DNA from: Myxococcales bacterium
GTDB lineage: Bacteria; Myxococcota_A; Polyangia; Polyangiales; Ga0077539
Assembly: GCA_030652255.1 (NCBI GenBank)
Contig: JAUSAZ010000210.1
Coordinates: 160,222-224,221 of the forward strand
DNA: 64,000 nt
Reading direction: 5' to 3'
Below the pieces are notes generated by a model. The model was given only the letters and a program-made list of their open reading frames with translations. It searched no databases and had not been told where the DNA came from. The position numbers and the translations under genes were made by a program. Shown piece after piece: positions 7,711 through 16,322 of this stretch; the stretch's first letter is position 1; every line of letters begins with the position of its first letter.

Positions 7711-10227
7711 ATGGTGACCCCGCTGCGCGTGATGAAGTTTGGCGGCTCGTCGGTGGGCAGCCCGGAGCGACTCTCGCAGGTGCTCACGCTGATCGCGGAG
7801 GAGGTCCCCACGGGGCCGATCGCGGTGGTGGTGTCGGCGATGGGCGACACCACCGACCACCTCATCGAGGCCGCCGAGCTCGCGTCGCGCGGCGACGACC
7901 ACGGGGCCGAGCGGGTGATCGACCAGGTCGCCGACGTGGCCACCACCAACGGGCTGATGGTGCTCCAGGCCATCGAGCGGGCGAGCGGCCTCGCGGGCGA
8001 GCGGCCGCAGATCACCCCGGCGGTGCGCGAGCTGCTGGTGCCGCTGCGGCGGCTGCTCACGGGCGTGTCGCTGCTGCGCGAGCGCACGGCGCAGACGCTC
8101 GACCTGGTGATGTCCTTCGGCGAGCGCCTGAGCGCGACGGTGGTGTCGATGCTGCTCACCGCCCGGGGCATCCCCGCGACCTTCGTCGACGCGCGCGCCT
8201 GGCTCGTCACCGACGCGCGCTTCGGCAACGCGCTCGTCGACTGGGAGGCCACCCGTGCGCGCCTCGAAGCGCTTCGGGCAGGCTGGGCGACGCCGGTGAC
8301 GGTGCACACGGGCTTCCTCGGGCAGACCCCCGACGGGCGCACCACGACCCTCGGGCGCAACGGGTCGGACTACACCGCGACGCTGCTCGCGCGGGGCCTC
8401 GGGGCCGCGGAGGTCAACATCTGGACGGACGTCTCCGGGGTGATGACCGCCGACCCGGGCCTCGTGCGCGACGCCTACCCCATCGCGCGGATGAGCTACA
8501 TGGAGGCCCTCGAGCTCGCGAGCTTCGGGGCGCGGATGTTCCACCCGCGGACGATGATCCCGCTGATGGAGAGCGGCGTGCCGATGCGCATCCGCAACAC
8601 CATGGCGCCGACCGCGCCGGGCACGCGCATCGACGGCGGCGACCGCTCGCCGGGCGAGCGCCCCACCTGCGTGACCTCGCTGGAGAACCTCGCGCTGCTC
8701 GACGTGCGCCTGCGCCGGCTGTCGGCGGAGATGCCGCTGGGCGAGCGGGTGCTGCGGGCCCTGCGCTCGGCCGCGGTTCCGGTGTGGATGACCTCGCAGG
8801 GGGCCCACGGCCAGGCGGTGGCGGTGGTGATCCCCGGCGGGGCGATCGAGGGCGCGCGGGCGGCGGTCGAGCGTGAGCTTGCGCTGGAGTTCGAGCGCGG
8901 CGACCTGGAGCCCATCGGCGTGCGCGCGCCGGTCACGCTTCTCTCGCTCGTGGCCGAGGACATGGGCCGGATGACCGACGCCCCGGGACGCTTCTTCGGC
9001 GCCCTCGGGGCGGTGGGCGTGCCCGTCGCGGCCATCGCGCAGGGGGCGAGCTCGCGCTCGATCTCGTGCGCCATCGACGCCCCGGACACGGCGCTCGCGG
9101 TGCGCACGGTGCACGCGGCCTTCAACTTCGCCCACCAGGAGGTCAACCTCCTGGTGCTGGGCAAGGGCACCGTCGGCGCGCAGCTGCTCGCGCAGATCGC
9201 GCAGCAGGGGGAGTTCCTGCTGCGGGCGCACGGGCTGCGGCTGAAGGTGGTGGGCATCGCGGCGTCGCAGCGCACGGTGTTCGACGACGGCGGCCTCGCG
9301 CTCGACGCCTGGCGCGAGCTCTTCACCGGGGCCGTCGCCGGGCCGTCGCCCTCGCTGGACGAGTCGCTCGAGCGGCTGCGACGGCTGCCGGTGCCGGTGC
9401 TCGTGGACTGCACCGCGCTCGACGGGATGGACGCCGTGTACGCGACCGCGCTCGGTCGTGGCGTGCACGTGGTGTCGGCCAACAAGAAGCCGCTGACCGT
9501 TCCGTGGGAGGCGCGCGAGCGCCTGATGGCCTCAGCGCGGCGGCACTTCCGCGGCTACCGCTACGAGACCACCGTGGGCGCGAGCCTGCCCGTGATCGAG
9601 ACGCTGCAAGACCTCGTTCGCACGGGCGATCGTGTGCTGCTCATCGAGGGCTCGCTGTCGGGCACGCTGGGCTACCTCTGCAACGAGGTGATGAAGGGCG
9701 TACCGCTCTCGGCCGCGGTGGAGACGGCGCGCGCGCGGGGATTCACCGAGCCCAACCCCCAGGACGACCTGTCGGGCCTCGACGTGGCGCGCAAGGCGCT
9801 GATCCTGGTGCGCGAGCTCGGCGTGCCGATGGCGCTCGAGGACATCGAGGTCGAGCCGCTCGCCCCGGCGGACATCATCGCCGAGGCTTCGGTCGAGGCC
9901 TTCTTCGCGCGGCTGCGCGATCACGACGCGGAGTTCTCTGCGCGGGTCGGCGACCTCCGGGAGGCCGGGCGGGTGCTGCGCTACCTGGTGCGCATCGACC
10001 CGGGCGGGGCGGCGGGTCGGCCGCAGGTGCGCGTGGGCCCGACGGTCGTCGACGCCGCGCATCCCTCCACGCGGCTGCGCGGGGCGGAGTCCTTCGTGGC
10101 CTTCACCACGGAGCGATACTCCGAGAGCCCGCTCATCGTGCAGGGCGCGGGCGCGGGCGGCGCGGTCACCGCGGCGGGGGTGCTCGCCGACGTGCTGCGC
10201 GTCGCGCAGGGCCTGCGCGGGCGTTGA
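7711..10227 (+). CDS. thrA: Bifunctional aspartokinase/homoserine dehydrogenase
   Basis: This 838-aa fusion catalyses the first and third steps from aspartate to homoserine, the precursor of threonine and methionine. The N-terminal kinase (about 1-300) has KFGGSSVGS at residue 6 and LGRNGSDYTA near 215. A regulatory region about 310-470 has the pattern of paired ACT domains. The C-terminal dehydrogenase has the nucleotide-binding GKGTVG near 487, SANKKPLTVP near 590, YETTVGASLPVIETLQDL near 618, and EPNPQDDLSGLDVARK near 680. The length fits E. coli ThrA/MetL (about 810-820 aa). ATG 7711 is chosen by the conserved kinase N-terminus; the open frame upstream is antisense to the lipoprotein gene. 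Feedback inhibition cannot be read from sequence. Confidence 0.95.
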   Translation: MVTPLRVMKFGGSSVGSPERLSQVLTLIAEEVPTGPIAVVVSAMGDTTDHLIEAAELASRGDDHGAERVIDQVADVATTNGLMVLQAIERASGLAGERPQITPAVRELLVPLRRLLTGVSLLRERTAQTLDLVMSFGERLSATVVSMLLTARGIPATFVDARAWLVTDARFGNALVDWEATRARLEALRAGWATPVTVHTGFLGQTPDGRTTTLGRNGSDYTATLLARGLGAAEVNIWTDVSGVMTADPGLVRDAYPIARMSYMEALELASFGARMFHPRTMIPLMESGVPMRIRNTMAPTAPGTRIDGGDRSPGERPTCVTSLENLALLDVRLRRLSAEMPLGERVLRALRSAAVPVWMTSQGAHGQAVAVVIPGGAIEGARAAVERELALEFERGDLEPIGVRAPVTLLSLVAEDMGRMTDAPGRFFGALGAVGVPVAAIAQGASSRSISCAIDAPDTALAVRTVHAAFNFAHQEVNLLVLGKGTVGAQLLAQIAQQGEFLLRAHGLRLKVVGIAASQRTVFDDGGLALDAWRELFTGAVAGPSPSLDESLERLRRLPVPVLVDCTALDGMDAVYATALGRGVHVVSANKKPLTVPWEARERLMASARRHFRGYRYETTVGASLPVIETLQDLVRTGDRVLLIEGSLSGTLGYLCNEVMKGVPLSAAVETARARGFTEPNPQDDLSGLDVARKALILVRELGVPMALEDIEVEPLAPADIIAEASVEAFFARLRDHDAEFSARVGDLREAGRVLRYLVRIDPGGAAGRPQVRVGPTVVDAAHPSTRLRGAESFVAFTTERYSESPLIVQGAGAGGAVTAAGVLADVLRVAQGLRGR

Positions 10228-10267
10228 CACCCCGCGACCCATCATCCATTGAAGCGCCGAAACACCG

Positions 10268-12163
10268 ATGACCATCGTCCAGGTCGATCATGTGACCTTC
10301 GGGTACGGCGTAGACCTCCTCTTCGAGGACGTGTGCTTCACGCTCGCCGCGGGGGAGCGCCTCGCGCTCGTGGCCCCCAACGGTCAGGGCAAGAGCTCGC
10401 TGCTGCGCATCCTCGCGGGGGAGCTCGAGCCCGACGAGGGCAGGGTGCTCATGCCCCGGGCGGTGCGGGTGGGCTACCTTCACCAGTCGCACGAGCCTGA
10501 TCCGTCGTCGACGGTGGTGGAGGTGCTGATGAAGCCCTTCGGCGCGGCCCGCGCGGCGCGCCACGCCCTCACCGAGGCCGAGCACGGGGCCGCGCAGGGG
10601 CGCCCCGAGGACCTCGACCGCCTCGCCCACGCGCAGGACCACTACCAGCGCATTGGCGCCGACGCGGTGGAGCGCGAGGTGTCGACGATCGCGACGCGGG
10701 TGGGCTTCTCCGACGCCGACCTCGGGCGCGCCGTGGCCTCGCTCTCGGGCGGCGAGCGCGGGCGGTTGCAGCTGGCGGCGGTGCTCGCGGCGAAGCCCGA
10801 CCTGCTGCTCCTCGACGAGCCCACCAACCACCTGGACATCGAGAGCACCGAGTGGCTGGAGGCCTTCCTCCGGGGCTTCCCCGGCGCCGTGGTGGTGGTC
10901 TCGCACGACCGCGCCTTCCTCGATGCGACGTGCCCGCGGACGGCGGAGCTCGGGCTCTTCCGCTTCCGGCTCTACGAGGCGCCGTACTCGACCTACCTCG
11001 TGCTCCGCGAGGAGGACCTCGCGCGCGAGCGCCGGGAGCTCGAGCTGCAGCGCGCCGAGATCGCGAAGACCGAGGACTTCATCCGCCGCAACCTGGCGGG
11101 GCAGGGGACCAACCAGGCCAAGTCGCGCCGGAGGATGCTCGACAAGCTGGTGCGCATCGAGCGACCGGAGGACATCTGGGCCGACGCGAAGAAGCTCGGG
11201 ATGCGCTTCGCCCCGGGCCGCCGCTCGGGCGAGGTGGTCATCGACGCCAAGGGCCTCGGCGCGACCCGCGGCGGGCGCCGGCTCTTCAAGGGCATCGACC
11301 TGCAGGTCCGCCGGCTGGAGCGCCTGTGCATCGTGGGCCCCAACGGCAGCGGCAAGAGCACGCTGCTCAAGCGCCTCGCGGGCCTCGGCGACCCCGCGGA
11401 CGAGGGCGATGTGCGCCTCGGCACCAACCTGGACTCCGGGTACTTCGACCAGCACCTGGAGTCGCTCGACCCGCGGCGCAGCTGCGTCGAGGAGATCCGC
11501 GCGGTGCGGCCGGACATGGTCGTCGACGCCGCGCGGCAGTACCTCTCGCGCTTCCGGTTCTTCGGGGATGACGCCTTCCGGGCCGTGGGTTCCCTCTCCG
11601 GCGGCGAGCGCACGCGGCTCGCCCTCGCGCGCCTGCTCCTGGTGCCGCGCAACCTGCTGCTGCTCGATGAGCCCACCAACCACCTCGACATCCCCGCGTG
11701 CGAGATCCTGGAGGAGGCCCTGGCCAACTTCGACGGCACCGTCATCGTGGTGTCCCACGACCGGCGCTTCCTCGACCGGGTGGCGACCCGGGTGTTCCAC
11801 CTGGACGACGGCGTGGTGACGCTCTACCCCGGCACCTACTCGGACTTCGTCGCGCGTCGCAGGCGCACGAAGGCAGAGCCCGTGGTGGCCGCGCCGGTGG
11901 CCGCGCCCGTCGGCAAGGAGTCCCACGAGGAGCGCCGCAAGAAGTCGCGCGAGGAGGAGCGACGGCGCAAGCGCGTGACCGACCTGGAGCGCATGATCGC
12001 GGAGGCGGAGGCCACGCTGACGACGCTGCGCGCAGAGCTCACCGAGGGATACGGCAACGACTGGGCGAAGCTCGCGAAGCGGGCCGAGGAGGAGCGCGCC
12101 CTCGCCGTGAAGGTCGACGCCTGGACCGAGGAGTGGATGAAGCTGTCGGAGGAGTTCGCATGA
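10268..12163 (+). CDS. ABC-F family ATPase (Uup/Ettα-like)
   Basis: This 631-aa cytoplasmic protein has two ABC ATPase domains and no membrane segments, as in ABC-F proteins, which act on ribosomes or DNA structures rather than in transport. Domain 1 has Walker A PNGQGKSS (near 38), signature LSGGERGR (near 158) and LLLLDEPTNHLD (near 178). Domain 2 has GPNGSGKST (near 357), LSGGERTR (near 443) and another DEPTNHLD. A linker between the domains is rich in charged residues. The C-terminal part (about 540-631) is a charged coiled coil as in Uup. Gene end and next start overlap as ATGA, coupling it to a glutaredoxin-like lipoprotein. Confidence 0.9.
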   Translation: MTIVQVDHVTFGYGVDLLFEDVCFTLAAGERLALVAPNGQGKSSLLRILAGELEPDEGRVLMPRAVRVGYLHQSHEPDPSSTVVEVLMKPFGAARAARHALTEAEHGAAQGRPEDLDRLAHAQDHYQRIGADAVEREVSTIATRVGFSDADLGRAVASLSGGERGRLQLAAVLAAKPDLLLLDEPTNHLDIESTEWLEAFLRGFPGAVVVVSHDRAFLDATCPRTAELGLFRFRLYEAPYSTYLVLREEDLARERRELELQRAEIAKTEDFIRRNLAGQGTNQAKSRRRMLDKLVRIERPEDIWADAKKLGMRFAPGRRSGEVVIDAKGLGATRGGRRLFKGIDLQVRRLERLCIVGPNGSGKSTLLKRLAGLGDPADEGDVRLGTNLDSGYFDQHLESLDPRRSCVEEIRAVRPDMVVDAARQYLSRFRFFGDDAFRAVGSLSGGERTRLALARLLLVPRNLLLLDEPTNHLDIPACEILEEALANFDGTVIVVSHDRRFLDRVATRVFHLDDGVVTLYPGTYSDFVARRRRTKAEPVVAAPVAAPVGKESHEERRKKSREEERRRKRVTDLERMIAEAEATLTTLRAELTEGYGNDWAKLAKRAEEERALAVKVDAWTEEWMKLSEEFA

Positions 12164-12876
12164 TGCTGCGACGAGGTCGGGGCGGGTGGGTGCTGGCGCT
12201 GGCGATGCTCGGCGCGGTCGCGTGTCGCAGGGGCCCTGGCCCCGCCGCCGCGGCGGACGGGGGCGCGGTCGTCGCCGACCCGGTGCCCGAGCCCGGCTTC
12301 GCGGTGCGCACCGACTCCACCGACGTGGTGTTCTCGTGGTTCGACGAGCAGGGGCAGTCGCACGCGGTGACGCGCGCCGACGAGGTCCCCGAGGCCGCGA
12401 GGGAGCTCGTGCGGGTCGACCCGTCGCGCCCCGAGCTGCGGCGCCCGGGCTGGATCTGGATGACCAACCTCCGCGCGCCCGGCGCCAACGGCGCGCTGCC
12501 GCTGCGGGCGGTGCGCTCGGAGTCGCTGGCGACGGTGCTGCTCGCACGCGTCGGGCACGCCGGGCCGCTCGGGTCGGCGCCGCCGCCCGCCGCGGCCGCC
12601 GACGGGGGGGCGACCGCGCACGGTCCGTCCCAGGTGATCGTCTACGGCGCGTCGTGGTGCAGCGCCTGCCACCAGGCCGCCGCATACCTCACCCGCCGGC
12701 ACGTCGCCTTCGTCGAGAAGGACATCGAGCAGGACGCCGCCGCCGCGCAGGAGATGCGGGAGAAGGCGCGGCGCGCGGGCGTGGCCACGGGCTCGATCCC
12801 GATCCTCGACGTGCGCGGGCACGTGCTCGTGGGCTTCTCCGCCGAGGCCATCGACCGCGCGCTCGCCGGGAGCTGA
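12160..12876 (+). CDS. Glutaredoxin-like lipoprotein
   Basis: This 238-aa exported lipoprotein has signal LALAMLGAVAC. Residues about 25-150 are a variable region including a DUF4124-like stretch (VVFSWFDEQGQSHAVTRADEVP). Residues about 155-238 form a glutaredoxin/thioredoxin fold with active site CSAC (YGASWCSACHQAAAYL) and a cis-Pro loop GSIPILDV. A periplasmic thiol-disulfide role is likely. Translation is coupled to the ABC-F gene: the stop TGA overlaps the ATG, with GGAGGAG at 12148-12154 as the ribosome site. A second in-frame ATG at 12163 is equally well spaced. Confidence 0.8.
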   Translation: MMLRRGRGGWVLALAMLGAVACRRGPGPAAAADGGAVVADPVPEPGFAVRTDSTDVVFSWFDEQGQSHAVTRADEVPEAARELVRVDPSRPELRRPGWIWMTNLRAPGANGALPLRAVRSESLATVLLARVGHAGPLGSAPPPAAAADGGATAHGPSQVIVYGASWCSACHQAAAYLTRRHVAFVEKDIEQDAAAAQEMREKARRAGVATGSIPILDVRGHVLVGFSAEAIDRALAGS

Positions 12877-12907
12877 CGGCGATCGTCCGCGCGCCGCGGG
12901 GCCGTCA
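12874..12907. terminator. Bidirectional hairpin spanning both convergent stop codons
   Basis: TGACGGC (12874-12880) and GCCGTCA (12901-12907) form perfect 7-bp arms. The interior can add CCGCG/CGCGG pairing. The arms contain the TGA stops of both convergent genes. There is no T run; it is a terminator by position and structure only. Confidence 0.55.
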
Positions 12908-13549
12908 ATCGGTCGAGGCGTCGGCCGCGGCGTCGACGGCCACGGAGGCGTCCATCGTCGCGTAGCAGCGCGGAAGCCGCGCGTCGCAGCAGCGCCGCCA
13001 GGCCAGGCGCACGGACTCGTTCGCGGCGGGGTCGATGTCCACGAGGCGCACGGTGCGACGCACGCTCTGGCAACGGCCGTAGAGGTCGTTGAAGTCGAGC
13101 TCGATGCGCACGTCGCCCCCGAGCACGCTGCAGTAGGCGCGGTCGTCGATCACCAGGGTCTGCGAGGGCAGCGCGAGGAGCGACGGATCTTCCGGGGCGG
13201 TGACCATCGGCAGCCGGATGCGCAGGCGCCCGATGAGGGTGTCGTCCGAGGGCCGGTACGCCCGCAGCTCGATGCGGGGCAGGCTCGGGTTGAAGCCCCG
13301 CCCGCGGAGCGCCACCCAGATGTGCTGCCCACCCTGCGGCCCCGGCACGAGGTACACCTCCGCGCCGTCGGTGAGCGGGCGGTAGCCACGAAGGGAGCTG
13401 TCGTTCCCGGTGCCGAGCTCGACCTCCGCCGGGGCGCCCGAGCAGGTCGCCGCGTCGATGCCGGCGTCGATGCCGCCGTCGGCGGTCGAGGGATCGTCGC
13501 AGCCGAGCAGCGCGAGGGCAGGGAGCCACCAGGTGACGAGCGATCGCAT
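12905..13549 (-). CDS. Cys-containing lipoprotein, probable DsbD partner
   Basis: This 214-aa lipoprotein has signal WWLPALALLGC, with the lipidated Cys at residue 17. The mature part is unrecognised. It has a short Asp/Ala linker, then an extended beta-rich region with six further Cys (including a CC pair and RLPRC near the end), consistent with disulfides. It starts 2 bases after the stop of the DsbD-like gene on the same strand, so the pair is almost certainly one operon. That context suggests a substrate or accessory of the thiol-reducing system, which is inference. Confidence 0.75.
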   Translation of the reverse strand: MRSLVTWWLPALALLGCDDPSTADGGIDAGIDAATCSGAPAEVELGTGNDSSLRGYRPLTDGAEVYLVPGPQGGQHIWVALRGRGFNPSLPRIELRAYRPSDDTLIGRLRIRLPMVTAPEDPSLLALPSQTLVIDDRAYCSVLGGDVRIELDFNDLYGRCQSVRRTVRLVDIDPAANESVRLAWRRCCDARLPRCYATMDASVAVDAAADASTD

Positions 13550-13551
13550 GC

Positions 13552-14847
13552 TCAGTGCACGGCTCGCATCAGCTGTAGCATCCGCGGCGCGGGAACGAAC
13601 TCGGACACCCGGGCGACCTCCCGCCCGTGGGCGTCGATCAGCAGCACCGTCGGCAGCCCGCGCACCTGGTAGCGGGCCTGGAGCGCGTCGAGGGCGGGGG
13701 TGCTCTCGGTGGCGTCGACGCGCACGCTCACGAAACGACGCGCCTCCTGGCGCACCGCCGGGTCGGAGAAGGTGTGGCGCAGCAGCTCCTCGCAGGCGGC
13801 GCACCAGGTGGCGCCGAAGTCGACGAGCACGGGCTGGTGGCGCTGGCGGGCGAGCACGGAGAAGTCCGCCGGGGGGTCGACCCACGCGATGGCGGGTGCC
13901 GGTGGTTCGTAGGCCACGAGCCACACGCCGCCGATGGCCGCGAGGGCGACGCCCAGCACCTTGCGCGCCCGCTGGGTGCCCGTGCCGTCCTTGAGGGACA
14001 GGTGCACGGCGCCGAGCCCGAGGCCCGCGAGCAGGAGCGACGCGAAGAACCACGCCGTGGTGGGGAGGCCGCGCGGCGGGGCGGCGAACACTGGGAAGAT
14101 GTGCCGGAGGTAGTAGAGCGCGAGCACCATCAGCACGACCCCGAACACGCTCTTCACGCGGTCCATCCAGAGCCCCGGCTTCGGGAGCCCGAGGGAGAGC
14201 GAGCCGACGAGCCAGAAGGGGAGCCCGAGGCCGAGCGAGTAGCTGAAGAGGGCGAGGCCGCCGCCGGTGACGTCGCGCTGCTGGAATACGTAGTCGAGTA
14301 TGCCGACGAGGCCCGCGGTGGCGCAGGGCGCGGCGATGGGGCCGGTGGCGAAGCCGATGAGGAAGGCGCCCCGGGCGCCGAGGCCGCCGACGAGGGAGAG
14401 GCGATCCTGCAAGCCCGACGGGAGCGAGATCTCGAAGAGCCCGAACATGTTGAGCGCCATCCCGAACATCAGCAGCGCCTCGAAGCCCTGCACCCACGGC
14501 GAGCCCGCGATGCGGCCGGCGACGGTGCCCGTGAGGCCCGCGAAGAGCCCGAGGGGGACGAAGAGCGCGGCGAGCCCCAGCACGAAGGCGGTCGAGAGCC
14601 ACATGGCCCGCGCGCGGGTCTCACGGCGCGCGCCGAAGACCGACACCGTGATGGCGATCATCGGGTAGACGCAGGGCGTGGCGGCGGTCATGAGGCCCAC
14701 GACGAAGGCCGACGCGAGCGCGACCGTGAGGCCGTAGCGGTGCAGCGCGGAGGAGAAGAGGTCGTCGGCGTGCGCCACCCCCGGCAGGGCGAGCAGGGCG
14801 AGGAAGAGCGGGGCGGCGAGGCGACGGAGCGGGCGGTCGTTGCGCAT
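13552..14847 (-). CDS. DsbD-like thiol:disulfide interchange protein lacking the N-terminal alpha domain
   Basis: This inner-membrane protein (431 aa) passes electrons from cytoplasmic thioredoxin to the periplasm. A cleavable signal peptide (ends GVAHA) is followed directly by a CcdA/DsbD membrane domain of about 8 helices. The paired Cys are in ATPCVYPM (near 68) and IAAPCATAG (near 186). A C-terminal periplasmic thioredoxin domain has the CxxC motif GATWCAACEELL near 338. E. coli DsbD is about 565 aa and has an N-terminal immunoglobulin-like domain; that domain is absent here. ATG 14847 is chosen for the signal peptide. It is the first gene of an operon with the Cys-rich lipoprotein. Confidence 0.88.
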   Translation of the reverse strand: MRNDRPLRRLAAPLFLALLALPGVAHADDLFSSALHRYGLTVALASAFVVGLMTAATPCVYPMIAITVSVFGARRETRARAMWLSTAFVLGLAALFVPLGLFAGLTGTVAGRIAGSPWVQGFEALLMFGMALNMFGLFEISLPSGLQDRLSLVGGLGARGAFLIGFATGPIAAPCATAGLVGILDYVFQQRDVTGGGLALFSYSLGLGLPFWLVGSLSLGLPKPGLWMDRVKSVFGVVLMVLALYYLRHIFPVFAAPPRGLPTTAWFFASLLLAGLGLGAVHLSLKDGTGTQRARKVLGVALAAIGGVWLVAYEPPAPAIAWVDPPADFSVLARQRHQPVLVDFGATWCAACEELLRHTFSDPAVRQEARRFVSVRVDATESTPALDALQARYQVRGLPTVLLIDAHGREVARVSEFVPAPRMLQLMRAVH

Positions 14848-15032
14848 GGAAGCGGTGCCTTTCGCGGACGCGGCGGATCGTGGCGTCAGGCGCCGCGCGG
14901 CGCAACTGAATGCCGGGTCGGGCGAGACCGTCCTCAGCCCCACCGGTCGGGTGCGCGGAGTGCGAGACAGGCCGTGGCGCCCGCGCCGGTTGAGGTATGG
15001 TGCCGCACCGCGGAAGGGAAGTAAGAGGTTCC

Positions 15033-15992
15033 ATGCGAAAGCTGCTGGCAGTGGGTCTCGTGTCGTTTGTCACTTCGGCCGTAGCGCTCTCTGGCGCGTC
15101 GCAGCCTCGCCGTCCGCCCAGGGCGCCACGCCGCCCCCCGGTGGCGGTGGTCGCCGAGCCGCCCATCTCGCCCCGCATCGCGCAGGAGCTGGGCACCCTG
15201 CGCTGGGGCATCAACCACGAGCAGGTGCTGGAGTATTTCCGCCAGACCATCCGGGCGAGCTACACGCCGCGGCTGCGCAACCTGGGCCAGGTCGAGCGGT
15301 ACCGCCTCGTCGAGCAGCGCGACGCCGAGGTGCGCGCGGTCGAGCGAACCTACGTCGAGTTCGATGGCACGCCCGCCCGCCGACGCTGGGACACGTCGTT
15401 CATCGGCGACGAGTACACGCACAACAACAACGAGGCGATGCTCGTGTACGAAGACAACCGCGGCAACCGCGAGTTCTTCTTCTTCATCAACGACCGGCTG
15501 TGGAAGCGCGTGCAGGCGCGCAACACCGCCGGCGCGAGCATCAACCTCGACGATTTCACCACGCAGCTGGAGACCATCTTCGGCGCCGGGCGGCGCGTGA
15601 TGGACGGCGCCCGGCTGCGCACCGTGGAGTGGCGCGACGACACCACGCGGCTGCACATCGTCGACGCGACCACCTTCTACAACGCGTTCTGCCTCATCTA
15701 CGAGGAGTCGGCGACGGTGGCGCAGCTCCCCACGCTGCGGCGCAACGTGGCCCCCCGGGCGACCCGCACGACCATCGCGGCGACCCCGTCGACCCCGGAG
15801 ACCGGGCACACCACCGGCGACGCCAACGCCGACATCGTCGATCGCATCACCGGGAAGATCCGCCGGGTGCAGAACAGCGACGCGGGCGCCGCCGCGAGCG
15901 CGACCATCCGACCGGGCACCCCCGCGGCGCCGGCCGCCCCGGTCGACGCTGGCCGGACCGACGACGACCCGTTGGGCGGCCTCGGGTTCTGA
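15033..15992 (+). CDS. Exported hypothetical protein
   Basis: This 319-aa protein has signal peptide LLAVGLVSFVTSAVALSG. The mature region (about 50-245) is a charged globular domain with aromatic-rich segments (LRWGINHEQVLEYF, FFFFINDRLWKR, YNAFCLIYEE). A Thr/Pro/Ala-rich tail follows and ends DDPLGGLGF. I recognise no family. AAGAGG at 15023-15028 sits 4 bases before the ATG at 15033, fixing that start over the upstream in-frame GTG. It is divergent from the DsbD-like gene. Confidence 0.75.
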   Translation: MRKLLAVGLVSFVTSAVALSGASQPRRPPRAPRRPPVAVVAEPPISPRIAQELGTLRWGINHEQVLEYFRQTIRASYTPRLRNLGQVERYRLVEQRDAEVRAVERTYVEFDGTPARRRWDTSFIGDEYTHNNNEAMLVYEDNRGNREFFFFINDRLWKRVQARNTAGASINLDDFTTQLETIFGAGRRVMDGARLRTVEWRDDTTRLHIVDATTFYNAFCLIYEESATVAQLPTLRRNVAPRATRTTIAATPSTPETGHTTGDANADIVDRITGKIRRVQNSDAGAAASATIRPGTPAAPAAPVDAGRTDDDPLGGLGF

Positions 15993-15995
15993 CCG

Positions 15996-16250
15996 TCAGG
16001 TCGGCGCGACGACGCGCACCGCCGCCACGCTGGGATCGACGGCGCGCATCGCGGGCAGCAGGACCGAGTCGAGGGTGTCGCGCTGCGCCGGGCACCCGAG
16101 GCAGGCGCCGCCCAGGGAGACCTCGACCACGTCGTCGACCCGCCCCCTCCAACGCAGCACGCCCCCGTCCTTCGCGACCAGCGGGGCCAGCACGGACTCC
16201 ACGAGCGCGCGCAGCGCTCGCTGACATTCGATCGTAGCGGGAGCGGTCAT
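15996..16250 (-). CDS. NifU C-terminal domain protein (Fe-S scaffold type)
   Basis: This 84-aa protein matches the NifU C-terminal (Nfu) domain, which carries and delivers [4Fe-4S] clusters. The cluster-binding motif GACLGCPAQ (CXXC) is at residues 49-56, with the typical preceding VAKDGG and VEVSLGGAC segments. It is a stand-alone Nfu domain with no fused partner. It converges with the preceding gene with a 3-base gap and is divergent from the FHA gene. Confidence 0.88.
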   Translation of the reverse strand: MTAPATIECQRALRALVESVLAPLVAKDGGVLRWRGRVDDVVEVSLGGACLGCPAQRDTLDSVLLPAMRAVDPSVAAVRVVAPT

Positions 16251-16283
16251 TCGGGCGCCGAGGCTAGCACGAGCATTCTCGCG

Positions 16284-16313
16284 TTGACCCGGTGAGTTCG
16301 TCGCGAATAGGAT
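16284..16313 (+). promoter_or_regulatory. Candidate promoter for FHA gene
   Basis: TTGACC (16284-16289), 18 bases, then TAGGAT (16308-16313). The GTG start is at 16323, so the transcript would have almost no leader. No separate Shine-Dalgarno site is seen. Confidence 0.45.
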
Positions 16314-16322
16314 CAAAGCATC

